From assembly GCF_037113415.1 (NCBI RefSeq), contig NZ_CP146608.1:3381001-3445000 (forward strand): a stretch of 64,000 nt of DNA, in the 5' to 3' direction. The stretch comes from Devosia sp. XK-2. Lineage in GTDB: Bacteria > Pseudomonadota > Alphaproteobacteria > Rhizobiales > Devosiaceae. Shown here piece by piece: positions 17,416 to 27,255 of this stretch. The first letter of the stretch is position 1, and every line of letters starts with the position of its first letter. The notes beneath the pieces were generated by a model, which made no database searches, was not told the DNA's origin, and was given only the letters and a program-made list of their open reading frames with translations. A program made the translations under genes and the position numbers.

Positions 17416-18411
17416 CTAGAGCGAGGAACGTTCGACGAATTTGCCTTTGAGACGAACCACTTGGGCATCGTGCGGGCCATCAATGGCCATGTTCATGGCC
17501 GCTCGGCCCATCTCATAATAGGGCAGTTCCATTGTCGAAAGACCGGGCTTCAGCAACCCTGCGATCGGCTCGAGGTTGTCAAAGCTGGCCACAGCAATAT
17601 CCTCTCCAACCTTCAAACCAAGCTCGGCCAGTTCGAAGTAGACGTTCATCGCCATGATGTCCTGGCCGCACAAGACCAGGTCAGGTCGGTCCGGCCCGGC
17701 AAAGAGCGCGGCAAGAATCTGGCGGGTCACAAACTGAGTTGGCGCGCCTGCGGCAGAAACCACGGCCGTATGGACCCGCGCTGACACGTCAACCCCAGCA
17801 GCTCGAGCCGCGTCGATGAAGCCTTGCTTGCGCAGATCGCTGGCGACGACGTCAGTGTTGAGGTTGAGCAGAACCGGGCGGCGATAGCCGCGCTGGAAAA
17901 TGATGTCGGTAAGGTCCAGCGCCAATTGGTAGTCATCCGGAATGATGGTTGGGTGCCGCCCTTTCCCGTCGAAGCAGTTGAGCAGGACATGCGGTACACT
18001 TGTGGGGTCGATGTCGACCTGTTGGTGGAACGTTGCTGCATAGATGATCGCTTCGGCCCGGAAAGCGGCGAGTTGGCTGTCGGCCAGAGCCGCACTGGGC
18101 CCGCCGCGTTCAATATTGAACAGCATCATCTGCTTGCCGCGTTCCCAGGCAACGTCCTGTGCACCACGTATCAGGTCGATGGACGATGAATAAGTGGCGA
18201 CGCGATCAGCCAGGAAACCGATGATATTGCTGCGTTGCGAGCGCATCATGCGCGCGGCCTGGGATGGTTCGTAGCCAATTTCGGCGATGATGGCCTCGAT
18301 GCGTGCCCGCGTCTCGGCATTAACGAGAGGATCCTGGTTGATCACCCGCGACACGGTCTTGAGCGAGGTTTTGGCACGTCTGGCAATTTCACGCTGCGTG
18401 GTCAAATGCAT
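17416..18411 (-). CDS. LacI-family transcriptional regulator
   Basis: 331 aa. N-terminal HTH (REIARRAKTSLKTVSRVINQ) and hinge helix (QAARMMRSQRSNIIGFL), then a periplasmic-binding-like effector domain (LVLCGQDIMAMNVYFELAELG, IAVASFDNLEPI). Located upstream of the transport genes on the same strand, so it probably represses them until a sugar binds. The 156-bp gap to the binding-protein gene contains a perfect inverted repeat. The start ATG gives MHLTTQREI, the usual distance to the HTH. Confidence 0.93.
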   Translation of the reverse strand: MHLTTQREIARRAKTSLKTVSRVINQDPLVNAETRARIEAIIAEIGYEPSQAARMMRSQRSNIIGFLADRVATYSSSIDLIRGAQDVAWERGKQMMLFNIERGGPSAALADSQLAAFRAEAIIYAATFHQQVDIDPTSVPHVLLNCFDGKGRHPTIIPDDYQLALDLTDIIFQRGYRRPVLLNLNTDVVASDLRKQGFIDAARAAGVDVSARVHTAVVSAAGAPTQFVTRQILAALFAGPDRPDLVLCGQDIMAMNVYFELAELGLKVGEDIAVASFDNLEPIAGLLKPGLSTMELPYYEMGRAAMNMAIDGPHDAQVVRLKGKFVERSSL

Positions 18412-18874
18412 TGGCTCGCGTTGGACAGTGCACCCATACCTGCCACATTGGGCCGGCCGACATCAACCATGAAGCCAGTGCCAACGCCTGGGTGGGAACC
18501 GCCAAGCAACAGCCACGCTCCACAACCGGGCCATAGCCAAGCGCCAAAATCACAGGCAGCAGGACCGACAGCCATGGACCGGGCAGTTGGACGCTAGTGG
18601 CCGCCGGAGAAGCGGTCGGTCTGTGTGGTCTCAAGAGTCCGCCAGCCAGAATGGCGTGGTTGAGATTGGTTATGGAACTGCTGCCGGCCGACGAGGATGG
18701 GGACATGCTTCACTGCCATTGCGGAATTGCTCGAAATTGCCGCACAGGATGAAGCTCTTCAAAGCATGGACGCCGAGGCGATAAGCGAAAGTATAGCATC
18801 GCAGCGTGTCTCGGCCATGTCCTTTTAGCTCAAAAACAAAGGATGAGTGCTGGTATCAATGCAGGCTGCTTTGT
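18412..18874. other. Intergenic region without a recognised gene
   Basis: About 460 bases between the LacI gene and the recombinase remnant. Several short overlapping frames exist on both strands, none protein-like and none with a ribosome site. Probably decayed island sequence together with the lacI promoter, which should lie just above 18411. Confidence 0.4.
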
Positions 18875-19084
18875 CAGAGCGGGCGCCAGCCGATCGCCGT
18901 AGCCCTTTGCATCTATATACTCCGCGGGGTCCCGGATGTATTCCCGCGCGCCAGAGTCCATCCAGACCCGCCGTGCAACCATCTTGGAGCGGTGCCTCCA
19001 ACGATGGCTGGGCCGCAATTCGACATTGGCAAAGCCCAAGCGGCGCATCCACTTCCCTGGATTTTCGGCGGTTTTCTTGCGCAT
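18875..19084 (-). pseudogene. C-terminal remnant of a tyrosine recombinase (integrase)
   Basis: About 70 residues resemble the end of phage/island integrases: TAENPGKWMRRLGF, the HxxR box in PSHRWRHRSKMVARR, AREYI, and a YGD at the place of the catalytic tyrosine region. The N-terminal arm, core-binding domain and the first catalytic Arg are absent, and the family's YIxGH box is degraded to YIRDP. It lies 120 bases beyond the 3' end of tRNA-Ser on the same strand, the classic place for an integrase of a tRNA-targeted element. Confidence 0.65.
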
Positions 19085-19204
19085 GATGGCGTCACCCGTT
19101 CGACCACGTCGACGCGAAGGATCAGCAAACAGGGGTTCTGCGGGCGCGTTTTGGACCACGAAGATCGGGCCCTGTTACGCTTTCAAGCATTTACAAAAAG
19201 AGAA

Positions 19205-19294
19205 TGGCGGAGAGAGAGGGATTCGAACCCCCGATAGAGTTGCCCCTATGCCGCATTTCGAGTGCGGTGCATTCAACCGCTCTGCCATCTCTCC
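19205..19294 (-). tRNA. tRNA-Ser (anticodon CGA)
   Basis: Minus-strand GGAGAGA at the 5' end pairs with TCTCTCC at the 3' end, followed by G and an encoded CCA (TGG at 19205-19207). The anticodon stem CCGCA/TGCGG encloses CTCGAAA, giving anticodon CGA (reads UCG). The T arm has GGTTCGAATCC, and a long variable arm of about 18 nt is typical of class II serine tRNAs. The 90-nt length fits. Confidence 0.96.
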
Positions 19295-19512
19295 GCGAGA
19301 TCGAAACGCCCCAGAAGGGGCGCGGCTGGTCGATACGGGGCGGCTTATGACATAGCCTTGGCACGCCTGCAACACCCCTTATGCGCGGTTTCGACAAACA
19401 GCATCGAGACGGCCAGCCACCTCCCCCATCTCACAATTGCGTGCTGCCCCATCCAGATCGCGCTTGAGGCGTTAGTCTTGGGGTCCTTGTGACAAACAGG
19501 GAGACTGCACCT

Positions 19513-20283
19513 ATGGTTGCACGCCGCACATTTATCGTCGGCATGGCCGGCCTGCCTCTCGCCGGCATGACCGCCAGACTGACCGCATCCGTCGCCCAGG
19601 AGATGCCCATGGCCGACACGCTACCCACCAGCGCCGGGGACCTCGTCATCCACCCGGTCGATCATGCCAGCCTTGTGCTCGAATTTGGCGGCAAGGCCTT
19701 TTATGTCGACCCTGTGGGCGGCGCCACGCGCTATGCGTCGCTTCCGGCCCCGTCCGCTATCCTGATCACCCATGGTCATGGCGATCATTTCGATATTCCC
19801 ACCATTGAGGCCATTGCCGGCGATGCCCCACTGGTCACCAATGGCGACGTCCTGAGCAAACTGCCCGACGCGCTGAAAGCCAATGCCATGGCCATGGTCA
19901 ACGGCGACAACAGCACAATCCTGGACATTCCCATCCGCGCTATCGCCGCCCACAACACAACCGAGGACCGGATGCGTTATCATCCCATCGGCGTGGGCAA
20001 CGGCTATGTGCTCAGTTTTGGCGACGCCCAGGTCTATGTGGCAGGCGATACCGAGCCGACCGACGACATGCTGGGCCTGACCGACATTGCCGTCGCCTTC
20101 CTGCCCATGAACCTGCCCTACACCATGACACCCGAACAGGCCGTCGCGGCAATTAACACGTTCAAGCCCGGCATCGTCTATCCATATCATTATGGTCAAA
20201 GCGACCTCTCGCCACTTGAGACCGACGTGGATTCCGCCGTCGAGGTACGCTTGCGAAACTGGTATGCCTTGAGCCAAGGCTGA
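19513..20283 (+). CDS. Exported MBL-fold metal-dependent hydrolase
   Basis: 256 aa from ATG 19513 (an AGGGAGA ribosome site precedes it; a GTG at 19489 is the alternative). The N-terminus [18 protein letters not shown] looks like a Tat or Sec signal with twin arginines. The metallo-beta-lactamase fold has the HGHGDHFD metal motif, then [14 protein letters not shown] and YPYHYG. Similar to the UPF0173/UlaG-like hydrolases, whose substrates are mostly unknown. Stands alone between the tRNA and rplU. Confidence 0.85.
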   Translation: MVARRTFIVGMAGLPLAGMTARLTASVAQEMPMADTLPTSAGDLVIHPVDHASLVLEFGGKAFYVDPVGGATRYASLPAPSAILITHGHGDHFDIPTIEAIAGDAPLVTNGDVLSKLPDALKANAMAMVNGDNSTILDIPIRAIAAHNTTEDRMRYHPIGVGNGYVLSFGDAQVYVAGDTEPTDDMLGLTDIAVAFLPMNLPYTMTPEQAVAAINTFKPGIVYPYHYGQSDLSPLETDVDSAVEVRLRNWYALSQG

Positions 20284-20307
20284 ACCAGCCAAAGCGTGCC
20301 AAATGGC

Positions 20308-20336
20308 TTGACTCTTGAGGACTTTCCCTCGATAAG
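20308..20336 (+). promoter_or_regulatory. Probable sigma-70 promoter of rplU-rpmA
   Basis: TTGACT at 20308-20313 and GATAAG at 20331-20336 are separated by exactly 17 bases, close to the alphaproteobacterial vegetative consensus. Transcription would start near 20343 and give a leader of about 175 bases before rplU. Confidence 0.6.
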
Positions 20337-20347
20337 CCCTCCAATCT

Positions 20348-20370
20348 GCGCACTGGTCCGTCCGGTGCGC
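20348..20370 (+). promoter_or_regulatory. Hairpin at the start of the rplU leader RNA
   Basis: GCGCACTGG and CCGGTGCGC form a 9-bp stem (one G-U pair) with a 5-base loop, followed by TGGTTTTGTTTG. It begins almost at the predicted transcription start. It may be an autoregulatory L21 leader element or weak attenuator, or simply a 5'-stabilising hairpin. Confidence 0.4.
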
Positions 20371-20518
20371 TGGTTTTGTTTGAAAACGCTGCTCGAGGCT
20401 GCCGGCCGAAATCTTCGGCCTCAACGTTTCGAAAAGCCCGCGGAATGGCATGCAAGCCGCGGCGCCGCAGAGCGCGACAGAAAAAGGGACCACGTGAACT
20501 TTCGCGTGGCTGAACTGA

Positions 20519-21049
20519 ATGACTTTTGCCGTTATCAAGACGGGCGGGAAGCAGTACAAGGTTGCTGCTGACGACGTCATCAAGATCGAAAAGCTCGATG
20601 CTGAGGCCGGTGATATTGTGACCTTTGACCAGGTCCTCATGGTCGGCGACACCATCGGCGCTCCGCTGGTGGAAGGCGCCCTCGTGGCTGCCGAGCTGGT
20701 CGAGACCAAGAAGCAGAAGACCGTTATCGTCTTCAAGAAGCGCCGCCGCCACAATTCGCGCCGCCGCAACGGCCACCGCCAGTTGCTCTCGACCGTGCGC
20801 ATCACCGAGATCCTGACCGGCGGCAAGAAGCCGACTGTCAAGGCTGCTGCCAAGGCCGAAAAGACTGAAGCTATTGCCGAAAAGGCGCCGGCAAAGAAGG
20901 CTGCTCCCAAGGCCGATACTGCTGCCGAAGCTCCCGCCAAGAAGCCGGCGGCCAAGAAAGCCGCCGCCAAGACCGAAGATACTGTCGCTGAAAAGCCGGC
21001 AAAGAAGGCCCCGGCCAAGAAGGCCGCTCCCAAGGCCAGCGAAGAATAA
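20519..21049 (+). CDS. rplU: 50S ribosomal protein L21
   Basis: 176 aa. Residues 1-102 are L21 ([15 protein letters not shown], then [22 protein letters not shown]), a 23S rRNA-binding protein of the large subunit. From about residue 105 a tail of Lys/Ala/Pro repeats ([15 protein letters not shown] units) makes up 40% of the length; such tails occur in L21 of Hyphomicrobiales and are presumably disordered rRNA-binding extensions. Followed after 15 bases by rpmA. Confidence 0.97.
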   Translation: MTFAVIKTGGKQYKVAADDVIKIEKLDAEAGDIVTFDQVLMVGDTIGAPLVEGALVAAELVETKKQKTVIVFKKRRRHNSRRRNGHRQLLSTVRITEILTGGKKPTVKAAAKAEKTEAIAEKAPAKKAAPKADTAAEAPAKKPAAKKAAAKTEDTVAEKPAKKAPAKKAAPKASEE

Positions 21050-21064
21050 AAGGAACCGAGAACC

Positions 21065-21331
21065 ATGGCACATAAGAAAGCAGGCGGCTCGTCCCGCAAC
21101 GGTCGTGATACCGCTGGCCGTCGTCTCGGCGTCAAGAAGTTTGGCGGCGAAGCTGTGATTGCCGGCAATATCATTGTGCGTCAACGCGGCACCAAGTGGG
21201 CTCCGGGCACCGGCGTCGGCCTGGGCAAGGACCACACTATTTTCGCCCTGATCGACGGCAAAGTTGCGTTCCGCACCCGTGCGAACAGCAAAGTACACGT
21301 GTCTGTCGTCCCGGCAGAGGCCGCCGAATAA
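21065..21331 (+). CDS. rpmA: 50S ribosomal protein L27
   Basis: 88 aa, full length. Starts [20 protein letters not shown], the conserved N-terminus that reaches the peptidyl transferase centre, followed by [19 protein letters not shown]. Co-transcribed with rplU as in most bacteria; a GGAACCGAGAACC leader precedes the ATG, and a strong terminator follows at 21402. Confidence 0.98.
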   Translation: MAHKKAGGSSRNGRDTAGRRLGVKKFGGEAVIAGNIIVRQRGTKWAPGTGVGLGKDHTIFALIDGKVAFRTRANSKVHVSVVPAEAAE

Positions 21332-21401
21332 CCCGGCAAGCCTTTCAAACCCGCCGGAGACCAGTTCCCCGGCGCCGCGTTTGAAAAAACAAAGCAGATG
21401 C

Positions 21402-21433
21402 AAAGGGGAACCGGTCCACCGGTTCCCCTTTTT
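21402..21433 (+). terminator. Rho-independent terminator of rplU-rpmA
   Basis: AAGGGGAACCGGT and ACCGGTTCCCCTT form a 13-bp perfect stem with a 2-base loop (effectively 4 or more after fraying), followed immediately by six T. It separates the ribosomal genes from the acetyltransferase series. Confidence 0.85.
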
Positions 21434-21452
21434 TCTTCCCGGAGCATTTGCC

Positions 21453-21995
21453 ATGACCGTTCTCGCAACCACCCTCGATGCCAGACTGCCGACCGCCATC
21501 CGCACCGCGCGTCTGAGCCTTGTGGTCCCGGCTCTGGCACACGTTCCGGAAATGGCCTTGCTGGCCAATAACAAAGCTATTCACCAGGTCCTGTCGCGCC
21601 TGCCGCATCCCTATATGGAAAGCGACGGCCGCTTCTTCGTTGAAAATATCGCGCGGGGCGATAGCGAATTTGCCTGGGCAATCGAGCAAGCCGGAGCCTT
21701 TGTCGGCGTGATAGGGCTACACCTGCTGCCTGGCCGCCTGCCCGAACTGGGCTATTGGTTGGGCCAACCTCATTGGGGACAGGGCTTTGCCACCGAAGCC
21801 GGTCTTGCAGTGGTGAGCGCAGCACGAGCGGCCCGAGCCCCGGGCTTGCGCGCCCGCGCCTTGCTCGACAATAACGCGTCCCGCAACGTCCTGAAAAAAC
21901 TGGGCTTCATCGAGATCGGCGAAGACACCGACACGACTGGAACCTTGACCGGGCGCCGGGTCATGCAGATGCGGCTGGAGTTCGACCAGAGATGA
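21453..21995 (+). CDS. GNAT-family N-acetyltransferase, copy 1
   Basis: 180 aa RimJ/RimL-type acetyltransferase. TARLSLVVP near the start, ELGYWLGQPHWGQGFATEAG carries the acetyl-CoA pyrophosphate loop (QGFATEA), and NASRNVLKKLGF is the C-terminal motif. Start ATG 21453 with GGAG upstream, directly after the rpmA terminator. First of four tandem acetyltransferases; its stop overlaps the next start (ATGA). The substrate, whether ribosomal-protein N-terminus or a small amine, cannot be told. Confidence 0.9.
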   Translation: MTVLATTLDARLPTAIRTARLSLVVPALAHVPEMALLANNKAIHQVLSRLPHPYMESDGRFFVENIARGDSEFAWAIEQAGAFVGVIGLHLLPGRLPELGYWLGQPHWGQGFATEAGLAVVSAARAARAPGLRARALLDNNASRNVLKKLGFIEIGEDTDTTGTLTGRRVMQMRLEFDQR

Positions 21996-22519
21996 CCGAA
22001 CTCCGGACCACCCGCCTTCTCCTACGCCCCGCCCGTCCGGACGACGCGCCCTGCTTCGCCCTGGGAGTTAGCGATTTTGCCGTCGCCCGCTGGCTGACCC
22101 CATTGCCCTTCCCGTTCACCCTCGCCATGGCCAGCGACTGGCTCCGCCTTGCCCCCAGAAATGGGCCGGAGAGATCGCTGTTCATTATCGATCTCCCGGG
22201 TCGTGGCCTGATCGGCTGTGTCGCCCTGACCAATGAGTTGGGCTTTTGGATCGCCCGGCCCCACTGGGGCAGGGGCTATGCCTCAGAAGCGGCGCGCGCC
22301 GTAGTCGACTGGCATTTCGCCAATTCGGACGCCGACCATATTTCCGCCAGTGCACATCACAACAATCGGGCCTCTCTCAGGGTCAAGACCAAACTGGGCT
22401 TTGAGCCGATAGGACACGACATGCGATTTTCCCACGCCCTGCAGCATAATGTACAACATGTACTGACCAGGCTGACGCGCGAGCGCTGGAATATTTTGGA
22501 GACCAAGGCATGCGCCTGA
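21992..22519 (+). CDS. GNAT-family N-acetyltransferase, copy 2
   Basis: 175 aa, same fold: TTRLLLRPARPDD, LGFWIARPHWGRGYASEAARA (CoA loop RGYASEA) and NNRASLRVKTKLGFE. ATGA overlap with copy 1, and copy 3 starts inside its last codons, so the series is translated as a unit. Divergent from copy 1, with a proline/phenylalanine-rich segment (LTPLPFPFTLAMA) before the core. Confidence 0.9.
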   Translation: MTELRTTRLLLRPARPDDAPCFALGVSDFAVARWLTPLPFPFTLAMASDWLRLAPRNGPERSLFIIDLPGRGLIGCVALTNELGFWIARPHWGRGYASEAARAVVDWHFANSDADHISASAHHNNRASLRVKTKLGFEPIGHDMRFSHALQHNVQHVLTRLTRERWNILETKACA

Positions 22520-23034
22520 GAGACGAGCTTCCTCAAAGCATTGAGACCGAACGCCTGGTGCTGCGTGCGCCACATGCCTCCGATCTCGATGACCTGGTCG
22601 CCGAAGCCAACAATTGGAACGTACTCGAACCCACCGCCAGCCTGCCTTTCCCCTATCTCCAAGAGCATGGCCGTGGCTTTATCGAACGGTTCTCGATCAA
22701 ACCCGACAAGCGCAGCTATGTCATTGCCGGGCGAGACGACGACCGACTCAAAGGCGTAATCGGGCTCTATTTTTATGCCGATAAACCCACTGAACTGGGC
22801 TATTGGCTGGGTGAACGCCATTGGGGCCGGGGCTTTGCGCCCGAGGCGGTCTCGGCTCTGATGGCGGCCGCCAGCGCCATCGGCCTCAGCCCCGTCCGCG
22901 CCCGCGTTCTGGCGGCCAATTCCGGCTCGGTGCGGGTTCTGGAAAAAACCGGCTTTGCCACCATCGAAGAAACACACAGCGTCGTCGAGCGTCATCGCGG
23001 CAAACCGCTCTATGTCATGGAGTGGCGTGCTTGA
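22510..23034 (+). CDS. GNAT-family N-acetyltransferase, copy 3
   Basis: 174 aa. IETERLVLRAP, ELGYWLGERHWGRGFAPEAV and NSGSVRVLEKTGF are the RimJ/RimL-type motifs. It overlaps copy 2 by 10 bases. The CoA loop reads RGFAPEA. Closest in pattern to copy 4. Confidence 0.92.
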   Translation: MRLRDELPQSIETERLVLRAPHASDLDDLVAEANNWNVLEPTASLPFPYLQEHGRGFIERFSIKPDKRSYVIAGRDDDRLKGVIGLYFYADKPTELGYWLGERHWGRGFAPEAVSALMAAASAIGLSPVRARVLAANSGSVRVLEKTGFATIEETHSVVERHRGKPLYVMEWRA

Positions 23035-23624
23035 TCCCTACGCTTTTCACCGATCGGCTGGTTCTGCGCGCGCCCCAATTGGGCGACGCGGAGCCCATTG
23101 CCCATTATCTCAATGATATGGACGTGGCCGGCAATCTGGCCCGCGTGCCCTTTCCCTACCATCTCTCCGATGCGCGCGCCTGGTTGGCCACCCAGGAGGC
23201 CGACCTGCCCGCCAACCAGGCCAGCTTTTCCATTGAGCTGGCTGGCATCGGCTATGTGGGCCATATCGGTTTCCAGCCCTTGGGCGAAAGCGCAATTATC
23301 GGCTACTGGCTGGGCAAGCCCCATTGGGGACAAGGCATCATGACCGAGGCCGCCATCGCGACTATTCGGTGGTTCTTCGAAGCCACCGGCGCCCCCACCA
23401 TCTATTCGGGCGTATTCCATTTCAACGCCGCATCGCTGGCCATCCAGCACCGGCTGGGATTTACCGAGACTGGCCGTTCAACCCTGCTCTGCCTTGCGCG
23501 CGGCGCCGAGGTGGCGCATATCGACACCAAATTGACACGTGAGCGCTACCAGCAGGGCTGGCCACCCGTCAAAAATGTGGCGGGCGCGACACAACAGGTG
23601 CTGGAAGGCACGGCAAAGGCATGA
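23031..23624 (+). CDS. GNAT-family N-acetyltransferase, copy 4
   Basis: 197 aa from a TTG start at 23031 that overlaps the copy 3 stop (TTGA); a GTG at 23022 is possible. [31 protein letters not shown] and [13 protein letters not shown] define the fold. The tail is about 20 residues longer than in the other copies ([15 protein letters not shown]). Its stop overlaps the obgE start (ATGA), linking the acetyltransferases to the obgE operon. Confidence 0.88.
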   Translation: MIPTLFTDRLVLRAPQLGDAEPIAHYLNDMDVAGNLARVPFPYHLSDARAWLATQEADLPANQASFSIELAGIGYVGHIGFQPLGESAIIGYWLGKPHWGQGIMTEAAIATIRWFFEATGAPTIYSGVFHFNAASLAIQHRLGFTETGRSTLLCLARGAEVAHIDTKLTRERYQQGWPPVKNVAGATQQVLEGTAKA

Positions 23625-24664
23625 AGTTCCTCGACCAAGCCAAGGTCTATATCAAGTCCGGTTCCGGCGGCGCCGGCGCCGTCAGCTTCCTGCGTGAAAA
23701 ATTCGTCGAATTCGGCGGCCCTGACGGCGGCAATGGCGGACGCGGTGGCGATGTCATCGCCGAATGTGCCGATGGCCTCAATACGCTGATCGACTTCCGC
23801 TACCAGCAGCACTTCCGCGCCGGCACGGGCGTGCATGGCATGGGCAAGAACCGCACCGGCGCCGATGGCGCCGATGTCGTCCTACGCGTACCGGTTGGCA
23901 CCCAGATTTTTGAGGAAGATCAGGAGACCCTGATCGCCGATTTCACCGAAGTGGGCCAGCGCGTAACCCTACTCAGGGGCGGCAATGGCGGCTTCGGCAA
24001 TGCCTATTTTAAGACCAGCTCCAACCAGGCGCCCCGCCGCGCCAATCCCGGTCAGGAAGGTATCGAAAAAGGCATTTGGTTGCGGTTGAAGCTCATCGCC
24101 GATGCGGGTCTGGTCGGCCAACCCAATGCCGGCAAATCGACCTTTCTCTCGGCCGTCTCTGCCGCCAAGCCCAAAATCGCCGACTATCCCTTCACCACGC
24201 TGCACCCCAATCTGGGTGTGGTGCGCATTGGCGAGCGCGAATTTGTCCTGGCCGATATTCCCGGTCTCATCGAAGGGGCGAGCGAAGGCGTGGGCATCGG
24301 CGACCGTTTCCTGGGTCATATCGAGCGCTGTGGCGTGCTGATCCACCTCATCGACGGCACCAATGAAGACGTGGCGCATACCTATGAGGCGGTGCGCTAC
24401 GAATTGGCAGCCTATGCCGATGTGCTGGCCGAAAAACCTGAAATCGTCGTGCTCAACAAGATCGACGCGCTGACACCCGAAGAGCTCAAGGCCAAGGTCA
24501 AGGCGCTAAAGAAGGTGTCCAAGGCCGAGATCCGCACCATTTCGGGCGCCACCGGGCAGGGCGTCGACCAGGTGCTCTATGACGTGCTCAACATTCTCGA
24601 CGCCGAAAAAGCGGAACAGGCCGAGGCTGAGCGGAAAAAAACCGAAGAGAAATGGACGCCGTGA
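23621..24664 (+). CDS. obgE: GTPase Obg/CgtA
   Basis: 347 aa. Essential GTPase for 50S assembly and stress control. The N-terminal glycine-rich Obg fold spans 1-158 ([25 protein letters not shown] begins it). The G domain has GQPNAGKST (P-loop), [12 protein letters not shown] (G3) and NKID (G4). The C-terminus is short and charged. ATG overlaps the preceding stop codon. Location after rpmA is the standard bacterial order. Confidence 0.97.
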   Translation: MKFLDQAKVYIKSGSGGAGAVSFLREKFVEFGGPDGGNGGRGGDVIAECADGLNTLIDFRYQQHFRAGTGVHGMGKNRTGADGADVVLRVPVGTQIFEEDQETLIADFTEVGQRVTLLRGGNGGFGNAYFKTSSNQAPRRANPGQEGIEKGIWLRLKLIADAGLVGQPNAGKSTFLSAVSAAKPKIADYPFTTLHPNLGVVRIGEREFVLADIPGLIEGASEGVGIGDRFLGHIERCGVLIHLIDGTNEDVAHTYEAVRYELAAYADVLAEKPEIVVLNKIDALTPEELKAKVKALKKVSKAEIRTISGATGQGVDQVLYDVLNILDAEKAEQAEAERKKTEEKWTP

Positions 24665-24694
24665 CCTTCTCCGGCCGGATCAGCCTGGACCATG

Positions 24695-24806
24695 CGGCTC
24701 CTTTGCATCCCTCCCCCCTGAGGGGAGGGACCGAGGGTGGGGGTCGATCAGTGGATCATTGCGCCACCCCCCACCCCAACCCTCCCCCTCAAGGGGGGAG
24801 GGAGCA
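24695..24806. repeat. Dispersed palindromic repeat A, copy 1
   Basis: About 110 bases between obgE and proB made of two strong GC hairpins (CCCTCCCCCCTGAGGGGAGGG and its counterpart at 24781-24803) joined by a GGGTGGGGGT...ACCCCCCACCCC pairing. The whole unit is an imperfect inverted repeat. A close relative lies at 56806-56911, starting with the same CGGCTCCTT flank. Likely an intergenic mobile-type repeat (REP/MITE-like) without a gene. Confidence 0.8.
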
Positions 24807-24824
24807 CATCGAGTTTGTTGCCAA

Positions 24825-25982
24825 ATGAACCCCCTCGCCACCTATCGCCGGATCACCATCAAGATCGGCTCGGCCCTGTTGGTCGACAAGCAAGGCAAGC
24901 TGCGCAGCGCCTGGCTGGCGGCTTTGGCCGAGGACATTGCCGCGCTCAAATCCGAGGGACGAGAGATCGTCATTGTCTCGTCCGGAGCCATCGCGCTGGG
25001 CCGGGGCCTGTTGGGTCTCTCCGCGCTTGCCCTGACGCTGGAACAAAGCCAGGCCGCCGCCAGCGCCGGACAGATCGCCCTCAGCCAGGCCTGGGCCGAG
25101 GCGCTCGGCCAGCATGGCATCGTCACCGGGCAAATCCTCATCACCCCCAACATTACCGAGGAGCGGCGCTACTATCTCAATGCCCGCACGACCATCCAGA
25201 CATTGCTGGGCCTGGGTGCCGTACCCATTATCAACGAGAACGACAGCGTCGCCACGGCCGAAATCCGCTATGGCGACAATGATCGGCTCTCAGCGCGCGT
25301 CGCCACCATGATCGAAGCGGATCTGCTGGTCCTGCTTTCCGACATTGACGGGCTCTACACCGCGCCACCCGCCAAGGACCCCAGCGCCACCCATCTGCCC
25401 GTTATCGAGGCCATCACGCCAGCGATTGAAGCCATGGCCGGGGGGGCAGCCAGTCATCTCTCGCGCGGCGGCATGACCACCAAGCTCGAAGCCGGCAAGA
25501 TCGCGACCCTGGCTGGGACCGCAATGGTGATTGCCAAGGGCACCGACGACCATCCGCTCAAGCGCCTGGTCGAGGGCGGGCTGCACACGCTTTTCAGGCC
25601 GGCAACGACGCGGGCGCAATCGCGAAAACGATGGATCATGGGCACGCTGGCCGTCTCGGGCACTGTACAAGTCGATGCAGGGGCGGCGCATGCCCTCAAT
25701 CAAGGCAAATCCCTTCTGCCCATCGGCGTTACCGGCATCACCGGCGACTTCGAACGCGGCGATACCATTGCTGTCACCAATCCTGATGGACGCGAAATCG
25801 CCCGGGGTCTTGTGGGCCTGGACAGCGACGATGCGCGCCTGGTGATGGGCAAGCGCAGCGACACCATTGTCGCGCTGCTTGGCATGGACAGCCGCGCCGA
25901 ATTGGTGCATCGCGACAATCTGGTGCTGACCGGCAGCGCAGAAACGACACCGAGACAAGAGGCCGATCATGAGCCTGGCTGA
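24825..25982 (+). CDS. proB: Glutamate 5-kinase
   Basis: 385 aa. First step of proline synthesis, phosphorylating glutamate. Amino-acid kinase domain: [44 protein letters not shown], and [18 protein letters not shown]-terminal PUA domain begins near residue 290 ([19 protein letters not shown]). Start ATG 24825 chosen because the longer frame runs through repeat A. It overlaps proA by 14 bases. Confidence 0.96.
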   Translation: MNPLATYRRITIKIGSALLVDKQGKLRSAWLAALAEDIAALKSEGREIVIVSSGAIALGRGLLGLSALALTLEQSQAAASAGQIALSQAWAEALGQHGIVTGQILITPNITEERRYYLNARTTIQTLLGLGAVPIINENDSVATAEIRYGDNDRLSARVATMIEADLLVLLSDIDGLYTAPPAKDPSATHLPVIEAITPAIEAMAGGAASHLSRGGMTTKLEAGKIATLAGTAMVIAKGTDDHPLKRLVEGGLHTLFRPATTRAQSRKRWIMGTLAVSGTVQVDAGAAHALNQGKSLLPIGVTGITGDFERGDTIAVTNPDGREIARGLVGLDSDDARLVMGKRSDTIVALLGMDSRAELVHRDNLVLTGSAETTPRQEADHEPG

Positions 25983-27252
25983 AGCCACCGCGAGTGACAT
26001 TTCCGTCCTGATGGCCGAACTGGGCCGCAATGCGCGCAAGGGCGCCAATGCGCTCAAGATCGCCACGCCCGAGCAGAAGCGCACGGCCCTACTGACCGCC
26101 GCCGGCGCTATCAATGCGCATCGGAAGAAAATCCTCGAAGCCAATGCGCTGGACATGCAGGCAGCCGAGCAAAAGGGCATCTCGAAAGCCTTTCTCGACC
26201 GATTGCTGCTGACCGACGCGCGTATCGACGGCATCATTGAGGCCGTCAAAACCATTGCCGAACTGCCTGATCCTGTCGGCACCGTCATTTCCGAATGGGA
26301 CCGCCCCAACGGGCTCCATATCGAACGCGTGCGCACGCCGCTCGGCGTCATCGGTGTGATCTTCGAATCGCGCCCCAATGTCACCGCCGATGCCGGCGCC
26401 TTATGCATCAAGTCCGGCAATGCCGTCATTCTGCGTGGTGGCAGCGACAGCTTTCATTCCAGCCGCGCCATTGTCGATTGCCTGCTCGATGGACTGCATC
26501 TGGCCGGCCTGCCGGTTGAATGCGTGCAACTGGTGCCCACCACCGACCGCGCCGCGGTGGGCGAAATGCTCAAGGGTCTCAACGGCAATATCGATGTCAT
26601 CGTGCCGCGCGGCGGCAAGACGCTGGTGGCTCGTGTGCAGGCCGAGGCACGGGTGCCGGTCTTCGCTCATCTCGAGGGCCTGGTGCATGTCTATATCGAC
26701 AAAAGCGCCGATCTCGACAAAGCCGTCAGCGTGACCCTTAACGCCAAGATGCGGCGCACGGGCATTTGCGGGGCGGCGGAGACGCTGCTGGTGCACAAGG
26801 ACGTCGTGAATACCCATCTCAGGCCGATCATTGCAGCGCTGGTTGCCAAGGGCTGCGAGATCCGCGGCGACAAGACCGTCCTGTCCATGGTTGTCGATGC
26901 CAGACCCGCGACCGAAGAGGACTGGCAGACCGAATATGAGGACGCCATCATCTCGGTGAAGGTCGTCGACAGCATCGAAGCGGCGATCACCCATATCGAG
27001 CACTATTCGAGCCACCATACCGAGGCGATCATTGCCGAAGACCCTGCGGCCGTCGAAAAGTTCTTCAATGAGATCGACTCTGCCATCCTGATGCACAATG
27101 CCTCGACCCAATTTGCCGATGGCGGTGAATTCGGCTTTGGCGGCGAGATCGGCATCGCCACGGGCAAGATGCATGCGCGCGGGCCCGTGGGCGTAGAGCA
27201 ATTGACCAGCTTCAAATATCGCGTCCGCGGCAATGGGCAGTTGAGGCCCTAG
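25969..27252 (+). CDS. proA: Glutamate-5-semialdehyde dehydrogenase
   Basis: 427 aa, cytosolic. Reduces gamma-glutamyl phosphate with NADPH, the second step of proline synthesis. The catalytic cysteine lies in [15 protein letters not shown]; other marks are [28 protein letters not shown] and [12 protein letters not shown]. Translated with proB through an overlap. Full family length. Confidence 0.97.
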   Translation: MSLAEATASDISVLMAELGRNARKGANALKIATPEQKRTALLTAAGAINAHRKKILEANALDMQAAEQKGISKAFLDRLLLTDARIDGIIEAVKTIAELPDPVGTVISEWDRPNGLHIERVRTPLGVIGVIFESRPNVTADAGALCIKSGNAVILRGGSDSFHSSRAIVDCLLDGLHLAGLPVECVQLVPTTDRAAVGEMLKGLNGNIDVIVPRGGKTLVARVQAEARVPVFAHLEGLVHVYIDKSADLDKAVSVTLNAKMRRTGICGAAETLLVHKDVVNTHLRPIIAALVAKGCEIRGDKTVLSMVVDARPATEEDWQTEYEDAIISVKVVDSIEAAITHIEHYSSHHTEAIIAEDPAAVEKFFNEIDSAILMHNASTQFADGGEFGFGGEIGIATGKMHARGPVGVEQLTSFKYRVRGNGQLRP

Positions 27253-27255
27253 CCC

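Noticed and set aside
18806..19237. Plus-strand frame of 143 codons near the tRNA
   Set aside because: Runs antisense to the integrase remnant and into the tRNA gene.
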